From assembly GCA_032871835.1 (NCBI GenBank), contig CM065301.1, positions 17,253,291 to 17,317,290 on the forward strand: a stretch of DNA of 64,000 nucleotides, written 5' to 3'. Below, piece after piece: positions 11,561 to 24,094 of the stretch; the stretch's first letter is position 1, and each line of letters starts with the position of its first letter. The notes beneath the pieces are model-generated. The model was not told the origin of the DNA. It saw only the letters and a program-made list of their open reading frames with translations, and searched no databases. Origin of the DNA: Dipteronia dyeriana (Eukaryota; Streptophyta; Magnoliopsida; Sapindales; Sapindaceae). A program made the position numbers and the translations under genes.

Positions 11561-13527
11561 TTATTTCGAGTTTTATCTATCAAATAAAATATAATAAGTA
11601 TCATATCAAGATAATTTAACAATTTTTTTTGGAGGAACAGTTATTTAAATTTTAAAATCACAATAATTCATCACAGAGATTTTATCTGTTATTATGGGTT
11701 TTTAATTTTTAAATAATAAGTTATTAGATAATTATTTGTGATGAATTATTGACCCGTCTTTCATTCAAATTAAAAAATTACAATAAAAAAATAATAGAAA
11801 AATTATACAATTTTTGATATTTTTCGGTTAACTTACCAAACACGTTTTTTCCGTTTTTATTTTCAGAATACAGTCTTAGTATATGTTACTAGACTCGTTT
11901 TTAAAATTCAAAATTGAAACTAAAAATACTGTTTTCATTTTTATTTTTCTTTTCGAAAAACTGTAAATGAAAAACTCTTATAGGACAAGCCCAAAATTAC
12001 ATGTTTCATCCATCAGTCCTAGGTCTATTACAATGATCAGTCCTAGGTCGAAAATTAAGTCATTCTAGTCTGCAAACGTTTTTCTTCCCATTGAATTACA
12101 TCCCACTAAATGTTTTTCCAGTGTAGTTCACAGCAATCACTAAATGCTTGCCTTTCAAACGGAACACACAACCTCCAAATACACATACAACAGAACACAA
12201 ACACGTCAAAAACACAAACAAGAGAACAATCTCCCATCAAAAACACAAACAAGAACAATCTCCCATAAAAAAAACACAAATTTGAACAAATTAAAGTAGT
12301 TTAAAAAAATTAGTACCTTGAAATTGTCTTACTCTCTTTGCGTTTCGTCTAGGGTTTGGGGTGTTTCGATCAATGCCAACAATCGGCCTTGTGCTTTAAA
12401 CGGCAACCAACGATCTTGCTTCTTCTCCCTCTCTATTTCTAGGTTATTGCTTGGGTATGAGTTTTGATAGTCGTTTGGGTACACAGAACAAGAATAAGAA
12501 AGGTTTTTTTTTTTTTTTTGTAATTGAATGGAGATGGCGACGACGACATTCCTTCTCCTTCCTCTCTTTGCGTCGAACAAATTCTGGGTTCCCGTTGTTT
12601 GGGTTTGAGTTTTAGGTATAGAGCAACGACTGCTTTTTTTTTTTGAATTGTGTTGTTAATTTTATGGGAAATCATATTGGAGGGTATTTTAGTAAACTTG
12701 AATAGGTCATATTGAATAAAATATTTAAGTAGGGTATTGAGGGAAATTCCAGGTGAGGGGCTTTAAAGGGCAATGTGGTAAATATGGTTGGTAAAAAGGC
12801 TAAAAGTGATTTTTTTCACCAATGAGCCATTTTTTAGAAACTAAACGTTGAGAAAGGTCAATTCTTACAATTTCCACAAATAAATAAAACTTAAAACAAA
12901 GGAATTTTATGGAGATCCCTTTTTCTCTTGCGGTCACCATCCTATGGGAGTGTCTCCCAATTTTTTATTTTCTCTCCCCGAAGTATTACATTTAACATCA
13001 TATGGAGATTCAAGCGACAAAGATCAAATTCTAAAGGGGAGGTTAGAATTGATAACGTTCCATTCATAACCTTTTATTGTAAGTACATGAAGATCTAGAG
13101 TTCATAAAAAATTGATGATTTTTTTTAAAGAATTATACTATTATATAAATTTGGTGTTTTTTTTCAGGAAGGACTCGAACTTGTAAACTTTTGGTACAGG
13201 TGTGAAGGGTTTTACCGCCGAACCAATCTCATCTCATCAAAAATTGAGAGTTTAACACTACTTTTAAACTTTAAAGTTAAAATGTCCATATCAGATATGG
13301 TAAGAGCTTAATTATAATTATGCTACATACTAAATTGGCACAAGTCATATTGGTGCATACTTGCATCTTTGTATCATATAAGGGTGACCAATTTTGTGTC
13401 TACCATATGCATCGATCGCATGTAACGTTATAATATATTAAGTTTGATCAACGGAGGAAATCATATAATCCTCAATCATATGTATAATTACAATTTATGC
13501 ACACAAGAAACTCTCACTAAATATTAC
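11560..13527. other. Gene-free stretch with leader-like patch
   Basis: AT-rich. At 12305-12600 the - strand looks like a leader exon (AAACCCTAGACGAAACGC) ending at a plausible donor (TTTCAAG|GTACTAAT near 12317). No exon that it could join is recognised. The short - strand frames here have no known domain. A decayed tRNA-like patch (GACTCGAACTTGTAAAC) is visible at about 13165-13235. Confidence 0.4.
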
Positions 13528-14460
13528 CACTACAAGAAAACTGCTCATCCACTACAAGCCATTCACTACGGGCTTGGAAGGCTTGTGTTGGAAAACCATT
13601 ATTCACTACGAGCAATTAAAAGCCCGTAGTAAAGTTTGTTTCGAAAAATCGCTTAAAACGGGCTTTTAAAATCCCGTGATGGATACGAATTATCTACTAC
13701 GAGAATAAATGGGCTCGTTGTGATCAATGTATGTATTACGGGCTTTGTCCGTAGTCCTTAAAGTTATTCACTACGAGTATAGCCCGTATTGGAAAATAAT
13801 TATATTTGGAGGGAATACAAATAAATCTCGCTAATCTGCTAAAAGTCCCCTAAATCAATTCACATTCCTCTCTCTAATGTCGATCTCTGCCAAAATCCCC
13901 CTTCTGTTTACCTAAATCCCTAAATCCCCAAACTAGTTCAAGCAATTTCAAAGTACGCGAGTTTCACTATAATTTCTGGTAAGATATCTTCAGTAGCAAC
14001 TCCAATCTCTACTCTTTACTTACTTAATCAAATAATTTCTAAGATGCAAATATGATTCTACATAGATTTACTTAGTCCTTTATCTGGTGTTTGTTTTTTT
14101 TCTTGTGGATTCTCTTGCTAAACAGGGATCATCGATGGAGGGGGATAGTTTGATTAAGGATTACAAGTGATTTCGTTTTGCTTTTGTTTCTTTGGTTTTC
14201 TTTTCTCTGTTTTCTCTGTTTGCTTATCAATTTTGTTTTTGTACTTCTTTTCTGGTTGTTTGCTGTTTGCTTTCCTGGGAAGCCGTGAGCCTGCTTTTGT
14301 GGTGGTTGTTCTTTGGCTTGGTTTGGTGCCTTTGTTTTTGCGTTTCTTAATATACCAGATGTTTAAACAAAAAAGAAACCAATGTCTTGAAAAATAAAAT
14401 ACAAATTAAATGTCTCATCTATTTGTATTTAGGGTAAAATTCAAAAAGATGAATGAAATT

Positions 14461-14507
<47 letters not shown>

Positions 14508-15399
14508 TATATATATATCTTTTTATATCTTTCTTCAGAGGCAATTTTGAGGTTATTCATCATATTGGATTCTGCTGAATTGTAGGGTTTAACTATCATA
14601 AACATCTTTGTTGTTTCCTCTTCAGGTTTTTCTCCTTCATCAAGTATGATTCTAAAGTTTCAACAATTTTTTTTTCTGTTAATAGTTTTTGGTTCTTATA
14701 ATGAGTGTAATTGTCTTCTGATTTTGGTTATACTTATTTTTTTCACCTAGAAAATATTTATATGATCTTCGGTTTTAAGCTCAATAAATTGAATTGATTG
14801 TCAAACTCTGGCCAGTTTGCTGCGTATAATTCTTGTTTTGTTTGTTATTTTGAAACTGAATTATTTTATCTATTGAATTTCAAAATTCCTCAGGTTCTGG
14901 CAAAAGTGTTTCCTTTGTCAGAAAAGTGAACATGTTTCTCTTAGATTTTTCTAATAATTCTGGTTTTTTCCATAGATGGTCTTCCTTGCTCTGTTTGTTT
15001 TACCTTTTATTTATTTAGCTTGTTTAAAAACTATCAAAAAGGAACTGTATCATTGAAACTTATTGATTGTAAATAACTTTAATTGAGAGAGAGGACCTGG
15101 ATTTGAGCTCCCAATTTCTAATTGTAACCAAGTATTAACAAGACACAAAAAATACGAGGGGAACTCTTATTGCAAAATGTTTCTAGTCAAATTCTACTTC
15201 TTCTTTTTTCTTCTAAAATTCTGTTGAAATTCTACTACGGTTGATGTCCGTTATAGTTGAACCTATTTATCACGGACATGATCTGTAGTCGAAATGTTCT
15301 ATTATCCATCACAGCCTCGCATACAACGGGTGATGCATGTAGTCGTTACGCGTCTACAACGGGTATCGCCCGTAGTAAATAACGGTTTTTCTTGTAGTA
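13528..15399. mobile_element. Non-autonomous CACTA (En/Spm-type) element, 1.87 kb
   Basis: The left end reads CACTACAAGAAAA and the right end, read inward, TACTACAAGAAAAACC; the terminal base has mutated. A 3-bp TSD, tac, lies at 13525-13527 and 15400-15402. Both subterminal regions carry many copies of CACTACGGGCT and its complement GCCCGTAGT, typical of CACTA transposase-binding repeats. The middle (13850-14400) looks like captured non-coding or leader DNA. It includes an ATG-containing patch at 14133 that stops quickly. No transposase is present. Confidence 0.88.
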
Positions 15400-15586
15400 T
15401 ACTACCTCGTAAAATTTCACATGACCCATTAAAATGACTCAAACTCATTCGAAAATAACTGTTGATAGGTCTAGTTTATCAGATTGAGCTATTAATGGGT
15501 TAACCTATTAAAACCCATAATATGATGGATCGGTTTTAGGTTTACCTTTGAAAAACCATTAATTCGTTATAACCTATTAATATAAG

Positions 15587-15624
<38 letters not shown>

Positions 15625-16544
15625 TTATTTATATTTATATATGTTGATGATTTTTTTAAATCTTTGTATTTTTTGACTCATTAGTAGATAAATTTATTAC
15701 ACTTGTTGAATTTATAAAAAGAATATCTCTATAATTATATACAGGATATATTTTAGTAATTAAATAAAAAAAATTAAATTTAAAACTCTAAAACTACAAA
15801 TTGATCATATCACTTTATTCTGACTGTAACCCTGAAAGTAGTCGTCTTCTAACACAAGCAATTTAACATTTGTAAGCATATGTGAGGATTGAGATTCTTA
15901 ATTGCAACTAGAGATGTACATTTTTCACCGAGACCCCAATTCCCCGCATCCCCGTCCTTATTTGGGGGTTTTTTTTTGGGGGGGGGGGGGGGGGATAGAG
16001 ATGAGATCCCCCATCCCCATTTCTCCATTTTCCCTAAACATATGTAATAAAATTATAATATATATTTGTATTTGTAATACATTAATGGATTTTATTTTGT
16101 ATTTATAATGGAATGTTTTTTTTTTAGTTTAATTTTATAATTTTTAATTAAAGGGAAAAATGGGGAAACGAGAAAAACGGAGAAAATGGGGAACTGAGGA
16201 TGGGGATGGATATACCTCCCCCTAAAATTCCCCATCCCTATTTTCCCCACACGGGGAAATAGGGGGAAGGGGGATAGGGGAAGGGTCTGAGAAGTGGAGC
16301 TGGGGAGACCTATATCCATACCATGTTAGATTTCATTTTCAAGTTGTATATTTTTTTTTCTTAAATAATATGTTTTCGATAGAATGTTCGAGCATATGAT
16401 GGACTTGATTGCATGAGTTTGATCGTGTTTTAATACTATTTATTTACAACTTTTTAATAAATTTCAAATATAGCATTTTACAATGGGTCGAGTCGGGTTA
16501 CCCATTAATTTAACAAATGGTTTCTGGTTTTATATTTAAACCCA
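15400..16544. other. Gene-free repeat DNA left of MULE-1
   Basis: Contains GGGTTAACCTATTAAAACCC-type sequence (15490-15560) and a related CGAGTCGGGTTACCC patch at 16488-16505, which together suggest an older dispersed repeat later split by MULE-1. The right flank of MULE-1 (ACACGACCCACTG near 24160) has the same character. An AT microsatellite lies at 15590-15620. Confidence 0.4.
15908..16318. repeat. G/C-run-rich MITE-like patch
   Basis: Asymmetric runs of C and G flank an AT-rich core: CCCCGCATCCCCGTCC at the left, a run of G at 15977-15994, and CCCCATCCC and GGGGAAGGGGG at the right. This resembles hAT MITEs that begin with a 'GGGATG' motif, as at 28010 and 46935, but no TSD or clean terminal pair could be fixed. 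Confidence 0.35.
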
Positions 16545-16989
16545 ATAAACTAAGGGCTCGAAAAATTATTGGCACTATTTGGGGGAGAGGGGTGTTGTGC
16601 AAATATCACCAATTTACTAATGTATGTTTAAAAGGCACCATTTAACGTGATCAGACGAAAATACCCCGAAATATTAAAACAGAGAGAAATTTATCGTCTT
16701 CTAAGTCAGAGAAAAGCAAGAGTGAAACCGATGGGAAACTAATCGACGACGAAGTGACCGGAACGAGAGTACACGAGAACAGTTGCGATTGACAAAGGTA
16801 AGATCAGTTTTTTTTTCCTCGTTTTTGTTGTTGATAACTTGCATTGCATGTTAGAATTGAGTTTTGTTGATTGAAATTGTAGATTAAGGTTAAAATAGAG
16901 ATCTGAGAATGGTTTAGGTTTAGGTTAGGGTTTGAAATTTGGTTAAATATCTGTTGAGGAAAATGAAATTCTGAGTTACCGAGACTTTT

Positions 16990-17665
16990 TGTAGGAGAAT
17001 CGAGCTTATTTGTAGTTGAGTCGAGCTTTTTTTTTGTAAAAATTAGGTTTTGGTAAGTCGAGCTTTTTTTGTAAGGGTTTGAGTTTTTCTTGAATGAGTT
17101 CGAGCTTTTTTGAAAGGGATCGAGTTTTTTTTTAAAAGGAATCGAGTTTTTTTCATCAAGAGATCGAGCTTTTTTTTTTATAACATCGATTTTTTTTTAC
17201 ATAGGATCGAGGTTTTTTTTAAAGGGTCGAGCTTTTTTGTAGATGAGTCTAGTTTTTTTTTTGTGAAAATTAGGTTTTGGTTAGTCGAGCTTTTTTTATA
17301 AGGGTTCGAGATTTTTTTGAATGAGATTGAGTTTTTTTTTAAAGAGATTGAGCTTTTTTCAATTGGCTCGAGCTTTTTTTACATTGGATCAAGCTTTTTT
17401 TTAAAATAAGATCGAGCCTTTTTTAAAAGGGTCGAGCTTTTTTGTCCTGGGATTGAGCTTATTTTTTATAGGACCGAGTTTTTTTTTATTAGACCGAGTT
17501 TTTTTTTACATTGGTTCGAGCTTTTTTGTTATGGGATCGAGTATTTTTGTCAAAGGATCGAGCTTTTTTTTTTGAAGGGTCGAGCTTATTTGTCCTGGGA
17601 TTGAGCATATTTTTTTAGGACCGAGCTGTTTTTACATTGGATCGAGACTTATAATTTTGGTTCCG
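16990..17665 (+). repeat. GATCGAG array, MULE-1 left arm, in a leader intron
   Basis: Dozens of units of the form (G)GATCGAG(C/T)TTTTTT, roughly 20-28 bases apart, read on the + strand. The array fills a predicted leader intron from 16798 (GACAAAG|GTAAGATC) to 17709 (CATTGCAG|ATG), immediately upstream of the DUF1985 coding start. Each unit carries one CpG in an AT-rich surround. Reading frames through the array are low-complexity artefacts, not genes. Confidence 0.88.
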
Positions 17666-17709
17666 AGATTTTTTCTGTTTAATGATGTTGTATTTCTGTT
17701 ACATTGCAG

Positions 17710-20700
17710 ATGAGAAATAAGTTGAGAGATTTGCTTAAAACTCCACAAAAAGATTGGTATGACGGGCAAATTGACTCGACACAACTATTTTGATGCCTTA
17801 GCCTATATAGACGACGCGTTGAACTGGGTCCATGCAGAATTTGCAAATGAAGATTGGCGTCGGTTCATGACGTCATGTTTCAGGCATTTCCTAACTATGC
17901 ATCGGGAGATGAAGTTTTCGGGTGGTGTTATCCATCAGTTGCTTTTGAGGGAGGTACATCATAACAGCCCAACAGATAGATGCAGTTCATGTTAGGGAAC
18001 CAGTCGGTGAGGTTTTCGAAGGTGGAATTTTGCCTGATCACTGGATTAAGGTTTGGAGTTGTATCGGACACGACCAAGTATGCAGAAGTGGAGAATGACA
18101 TACATTAGAGGTACTTTCCAAGAGCCGATGAGGTCTCGTTAGAGGAGATAATGGGTGTTGTCACGGTCGCAGAGTTTAGAGAGGCATACGATGCTGTGAA
18201 GCTCTGCCTCATATATATGCTGAATAGAATACTGAAGGGGGTGGACAAGAGATTCAAGATTCAAGATTCCAGTTTGGCAGTTTCGACTGGTTGAGATCTC
18301 GATGCGTTCGACGCTTTCCCGGGTGCCCATGTGTACAGGCATTCCATTTACTCATCCAAGCATGCACTTGACGGGCGACGAGACGGGTTCAAGCTACGCC
18401 AACAGGAAAAGGGCGCTCACGTACATACGGTGAAGACCTACAACATATGCAGTCTATCTCACGCCCTATTGATAAGAACTTCGAATTACAAGTTGTACTT
18501 TATTGTTGTTGTCCTAAATGTTATGGATACTTATCGTACTTATCTTTGATGCAGATATTTGCTTTCGAGATGATCCTTGATTTGGGCCAAGAGTTCGGCA
18601 CCCGAAGGGTCACTACAAAAAAAATGTCTATTAGTGACGAACTATTTCCGACAGCGCTAATTGTTGTAAAAAATAGTACATTTTCCAACGGCCATATTAG
18701 AGCCGTCAGAAATGAGACAAAATATAATACCACAATTCCAACGGTCGAATAACCGTCGGAAATAGTCTTTATACTGTCGAAAAAATGGAAAAAGTAAACA
18801 ATATTTCCGATGGTATGTTTTGTGCCTTCGGAAATAGTCTACATTTCCGACGGTATTTTTTGTGCCGTCGGAAATTATCTAATTTAATTCTAATTAGTTT
18901 TAAGGGCAATTACGCTATCAAAAATGTATTACTATTTTCTATATTATTTGTTATGACATTGTCATTGAAAAAAATAATTAATTTTTTATTATAATATTAA
19001 TTAATAAATTTTAACGGAATGTATTTTATAATTTGTCCACTAAAAAAAATGTGACTTGTAGATCAATATTTTAAATATATCACTATATATGTTATTTTTT
19101 ATTTATCACTATTTTTTTAGCGAAATCACTCTGTATAATTTTTTGCCAAATATTTTGATTTAATTTTGAATTTCTCAAATAATATGTCATAGATAATGTA
19201 AAAAAAAAAATATAGTGATAACTGTAAAAAAATTAGACAATAGAGACCCGACTTTAGGAACAAAACAATGAGACTAATAAAAAGACTACTTTATGTGTAC
19301 ATCTAACTAAATTAAATAAATATAAAATATAACAAAATTATTAGTAATTACAAGAATAATTAGTTATTTATAATTAAGTTTAATGATACTAATATATCAT
19401 ATTTTTTGAAAAAAAAAAACTCTAATAATTTTAATTAATATCTATTTGTTTAACATACAAAGTAATTATAAATTTTACTGAACTAAGTTTAAATTTTTAA
19501 TTTTTTTAGTAAAATGATGATTATAAAAAATAAAATCAACAAGGATATAATATGTGTATCCTATTTCAAGATAAAGTAGGAAAATGTAATTTTCTATCAA
19601 ATGCGGGAAATATTTTAATAAAAATATTATTTTCTAAAAAAATATCAATAGTTATATTTAAATATTATACAAAAAAAAAACATATTTAAATAACATGTCA
19701 ATACCTTATATATAAATAGTATGTAAAAAATTATCAGATATAAAGTTATAACAAAACGGTAAGAGTAACATTTACTATCTATCACTGAGGTCACAGGTTC
19801 AAGCCACATGAAATGCATAGAATTAGCTGGGTGGTGCGTGTCATTTTTTTTTCTCATTAAACGTTTTCTATGGCCAATCCCCGTCAGAAATAAAGATAAG
19901 CCGTCGGAAATACTAGTAAACTTGACCACCTCTGATTACTATTACCGACGGCATTGACCGTCGGAAATGGTCATATGTGACAGCTCGTCGGTAAATTGTT
20001 ATTTACGACAAGCGTATTTATGACGGCCTCCGACGGCCATTTCCCGTTGAAAAAGCATATTTCTGATGAGAAATCGTCTTTTCCGACGACATTTAGCTGT
20101 CGGAAAACACCATTTTTTTTGTAGTGGGTTACGGATCCGTCTCCCCGTATTTTGAAGTGAGAGTTGACCAAACAACCGAGAGGGAAGAAGTTGGCCAAGA
20201 TTTTCAAAGCCAGGGTATGCATTTAATTTGTTAATGTTTATATTAGTTAGTAATGTACAATTACATTGTTCTAACCAATATTTCAGATGTTTGAGAGGAA
20301 GGAACTGGTGCTCACACCAGCTGAGAGACAGACACCGTACTATGTAGGGCTAAACGAGGGGAGAGCCTGTATGTAGAGGAGCACATGCTTCATATTCCTC
20401 CTCGGTCCCTGATCAGACTACCTTTGACGGGAACAGTGGGACAGAAGGTGGGGGTTTGACAAACATGACTAGTGACAGTGAGGGATCTGAGCCCGATGCT
20501 AGGGGTTTAAGGCCCAGTGACAGTGAGAGATATCAGACAAACCCTGAACGAGAAAGGCATAGGCATATGCGGGTTTGGTTTACCACCCCCGGACATGGTA
20601 CATCTACAGGGGATTCCCGTGGGGGCGTTAGACGTGATGGAGAGGTAAGTTAAAAATAAAGTTTTGTTTTTTTTTATTAACACGTAATGTTGATAGTTTT

Positions 20701-20890
20701 GTACTAACAATGTATACATGATTTCATGCCCCATGGCAGATCTGTTGAACGATGTGCGTGAAGCCCTCCGGAAGAGTAAGGAGCATCAAGAGCGTCAGCA
20801 CCTGGAGTTGGTGGATATGATTCGGAAGAGTGACGAGGAACGTTAGCAACAACACAGAGTGTTACTGGATATGATCGTCAGTAAAACTTG
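17710..20890 (+). pseudogene. DUF1985 / Ulp1-type protease gene, broken copy (MULE-1)
   Basis: The ATG at 17710 follows the leader-intron acceptor exactly as in MULE-2. The first exon (17710-18471) encodes a DUF1985 domain, an uncharacterised plant domain often fused to C48 Ulp1 proteases. A 1-bp insertion near 17758 shifts the frame almost at once. The donor after 18471 is AT instead of GT, while the following acceptor (GCAG at 18551-18554) is intact. The next exon (18555-) is interrupted by a CACTA element after 18610, continues at 20130, and contains TGA at 20158-20160. Later exons are visible at about 20287-20645 and 20740-20890. The last encodes a repetitive, charged, probably coiled-coil stretch with the stop in 'GAACGTTAGCAACAA'. 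The catalytic Ulp1 part is deleted. No functional product. Confidence 0.88.
18611..20126. mobile_element. CACTA element nested in MULE-1, 1516 bp
   Basis: It starts CACTACAAAAAAAATG and ends TTTTTTTTGTAGTG, which are inverted. The 3-bp TSD is ggt at 18608-18610 and 20127-20129. Subterminal repeats around CCGTCGGAAA and TTTCCGACGG are abundant at both ends. Removing the element and one TSD restores the sequence seen uninterrupted in MULE-2 at about 53966-53975, so MULE-2 provides the empty site. The interior is AT-rich and non-coding, with a SINE-like B box (CACAGGTTCAAGCC) near 19790. Confidence 0.95.
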
Positions 20891-20898
20891 TAAGTAAT

Positions 20899-23193
20899 GT
20901 ACCTTGCGGCCGCAAGTGCGTGAAAACATGGAAAATAATCCATTTGAAATTTTTTGCAAGTATAGGTCTTCCGGTCTAAGTCAACAGTCCACTGTTTTAC
21001 AGATCGTATGACCGAAAAATATTCCAGTCTACTGGATTTACGATCATAAAACCACACTTCTTTACACGTTTTAAGATCACAAGATATGTTGCGTCGGTCA
21101 ACTGATGACGCATGGACTGTGCAGCTCTATAGCGATCGTGAACCCACTGTTGTAGCATATTCCTAATGAACTCAGCCAGAGTCAACATAGGCAGTTGTCG
21201 TGCAAATTTTAGGCATGAGTTTACGAATTCTACAACATTTGTTGTCATTACCCTGTTCCTTCTTTCGGGACAGTGTACACGGGGATCACTTGTGTGGACT
21301 GACATCAATTACATAATCATATGCATTCTGGTACAAGTTTCTTAACTCTTCCATATGCCGGTTATATTCAAACTCGGTGTACGTGCGAGTTTCTTTGCCC
21401 ATTATTCCGGCAACATCCTTTCTATGATATCGCTTCTTAATATTTTCAGAAAGTGCTAGCAACATATGATATGGGTGGCATAAGGGAACACTTTAGAAAT
21501 CACTGATTCAATGCTTGCATGTCTATCGGAAATGAAAACCAGCTCATCAATATGACCTGGGGAACCTTTCAAGCAATCCAAAAACCACTCCCACGAAAGG
21601 TTGTTTTCTAAGTCGTCGTACCCAAAAGCAATTGGATACACCTGTTCATTCTTATCTTGTGTTGTTGCAACAAACATTGTACTCCCAAATCGTCCCTTCA
21701 AATGAGTACCATCAACGACAATTACTGGATGCATACACGTCCGGAATCATCTAAGTGAGGCACCCATTAACATGAAAAAGTATAGGAATTTACCATATTC
21801 ATCGCACTGTAAGTCAGTGATTGTGCCATGATTTTTTTATACCAAAACGTAACCGAATGATGGAAATAGTTTGAATGTTTCCTCATGCGTTCCATAGGTC
21901 AGTGACAACGCATAATCGAGGGCGGCGTGTGCCTTACTATACATGATTTGGATTCCATACATTGATTTCATATCGGCGATTATGTCCTTCAGAAGAATTA
22001 GTCGACCATCTTGTTGTTAAAGTCTAGGTGCAATCACTTCTCTAATTATGACTGCACTAGCTTGTCGGTGGCGGCGGTGAATTTCCTATAACGGAAAAAT
22101 GTGTTTGTTGAAAAAAATTCTTACTTGAAAGTATGTACTTTCATCTCTCATCACCGCTCTTAACTTCCACGTACAATTTTTCATCAAACAAACTAGATAT
22201 AATGTTGTCTTATTGGACCTTTTCACCTTCCACTCGAAGTTTTGCCGCATTGCAAAATGGCCTACTAGTCTATTCAAATCCTTTATCGCTGGAAAAAATT
22301 GCCCTTTATTTATCATGCTTGTAGATTCATCTTCAACCAAGCTTCTGCTTCCACCCATACCAAACGAGTATGATTATGCTTCTGGAATAACCCACATTGT
22401 GGCATTATCAGAATCATCTAGAGTTACATTAGCCCGAACCTCGGAGGTCTCAGCTATATCTGGTGCACTTGAACTAAATCTGTGTACACGCCTTGCACGT
22501 CTTTCCGTTTGGATAAGTTCTTCATCATCCTCATTGTTCTCTACATTATCTACCGAATTAAAATTGCCCTCATTATCCATCTTATGAATCGGCCCAACAT
22601 TCAGTACTGTATTCTGCTCATTGTTGATGTCATTGCAGATCTCACCGTATTGGTGGTTGTACTGTCTACCATTCATCTCAATTTGACAACCAAAAACATC
22701 GTCGAATTGAGATCCCAGTATATCAGCATGGCCGGCTACTTCCAGTGGGACAACACACATGTTTTTCCGACCATCAATCCCACTTCTTTATGTGAATAAC
22801 TTGTTGCTTCCACTTGACGATCGAAATTGTTGGGTGTTATCACGATGAGGGATATCTTTACCAATGACACCTCTTGCTGGCCTCTTGATTAGACTAACAC
22901 ATACTTGAGGGATCACCCTATCTTTCCCTAGCATAAACTGAACATCATCATCGTTTCTTATAAATGTATGACATGTAGTCCTAGGAACGATTGATATAGA
23001 TTGTAGATCAGTATTGTATTTGTTCTCATCATACTTCACAACAGTTTGCACGATCGACACCAGTTCGTTGTAAGTCAAATTATTTGACACATACAAACCT
23101 TGGTTATCAGAACCTAAATACCTCTGACTTCCGTCGGGTAATTGCTCCCATCGACCGTTGTAAGATATAACTATTCTCACAATTTCCTTTGTC
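20899..23193 (-). pseudogene. MULE transposase, broken copy (MULE-1)
   Basis: Homologous to the MULE-2 transposase. The aligned position of its start codon reads AAG instead of ATG, just after the leader-intron acceptor (23194). N-terminal part (23190-22790), then a MuDR-like DNA-binding region (about 22360-22090, with AMRQNFEWKVKRSNKTTLY and CTWKLRAVMRDE). The MULE catalytic core is at 21734-21000, with VDGTHLKGRFG, ISDRHAS and VEFVNSCLKF. The end holds a SWIM-type zinc finger (about 20970-20900) that is in frame but has Tyr for its first Cys (YTCKKFQMD ... CFHALAAAR). GAA-to-TAA stops occur near 22788 and 22374, with other stops and gaps. The final zinc-knuckle exon is deleted. Confidence 0.88.
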
Positions 23194-23287
23194 CTGTCAA
23201 AATCATCATCAAAAATCATTATTAAGAAAATAATAGTTAATATTAAATTTACAATTATAAAGGATTAAACAAAAATATAAAGTGTAA

Positions 23288-23615
23288 GAGATCGAGCTTT
23301 TTTTGTACATTATCGAGTTTTTTTTTAACTTGATCGAGCTTTTTCTACTTGATCGAGTTTTTTTTGTGAGGGACCCAGCTCTTTTTGTACATGATCGAGT
23401 TTTTTTTTAATATGGCTCGAACATTTTTTAGGGATCGAGCTTTTTTGTACATGATCGAGTTTTTTTTGTTAGGGATCGAGTATTTTTTTTGTGAGGGATC
23501 GAGCTTTTTTTTTGTGAGAGATCGAGCTTTTTTAAAAAATGCTCGAGCTTTTTTACTAATGTTTCGAGCTTTTTTTAAATGCTTTCGATCTTTTTAAAAA
23601 TGCTTTCGAGCTTTT
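23288..23615 (+). repeat. GATCGAG array, MULE-1 right arm, in the transposase leader intron
   Basis: About a dozen or more units of (G)GATCGAG(C/T)TTTTTT in the same + strand orientation and with the same spacer type as the left array of this element. On the transposase strand they read AAAAAA(G/A)CTCGATC. They lie in a predicted - strand leader intron from 23835 (AGAAG|GTAAAC) to 23194 (TTGACAG|GAC). Confidence 0.85.
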
Positions 23616-24094
23616 ATACCCAAGATTTTAAACTTGTTTGCACCACTTCAAATCAGCTCGGCCAAATGTAAATACCAAAAAAAATGAATACATGTTTATA
23701 CATTATTTTTTTAAAAGTTTTCAACTCGTAGACATAAAAAAAACGGAGACAACATGTCCATACTTGTTCATACATTGTTAAACCACACAGACATGCATGA
23801 AAAAATAAAAATAAAGATCAAAAATATTTGTTTACCTTCTTGTGTAATATCTGGAGAGAGACTTGTTTTTTAGAGAGACTGGGGAGTAGTTGATTGATTT
23901 TCAGACAACTTTTTTTTTCACAGAACTTTTTTGGAGAGAGAGACTTTTAAAGAATAAAGAATCGATTATTTAAGGGCAATTTCGGTAGTTCACCATAATA
24001 GGTGTCTTTTAAACTTAACTTATTAAACTGGTGACATCACTACAACTCACCCAAAAAAAAATGTGACATTTCTCACCATTTCCACATAAGCTAA

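Larger units (their letters stand above)
16554..24085. mobile_element. MULE-1: Mutator-like element with Ulp1-type cargo, 7.5 kb
   Basis: It starts GGGCTCGAAAAATTATTGGC and ends at 24085; read inward the right end is GTGGAAATGGTGAGAAATGT. Inner parts of both ends match better, for example ATCACCAATTTACTAATGTA against GTCACCAGTTTAATAAGTTA. The 9-bp TSD is ataaactaa (16545-16553) and ataagctaa (24086-24094), with one mismatch. Gene order is a DUF1985 gene (+) and a transposase gene (-), tail to tail. Compared with MULE-2 it carries a CACTA insertion (18611-20126) and lacks about 2.6 kb at around 20890, removing the Ulp1 catalytic part and the transposase C-terminus. It is non-autonomous. Confidence 0.92.

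Noticed and set aside
14167..14397. 76-codon Phe/Leu-rich ORF inside the CACTA element
   Set aside because: Looks like a membrane protein only because of T-rich codons; no family resemblance and it lies in non-coding CACTA filler.
17759..17995. ORF taken as an intact small DUF1985 gene
   Set aside because: It starts after a 1-bp insertion relative to MULE-2 and is only a fragment of the broken first exon.
16990..23615. CRISPR-like array
   Set aside because: Units are short, spacers are low-complexity T runs, the genome is a plant nuclear one, and the arrays sit in transposon introns.
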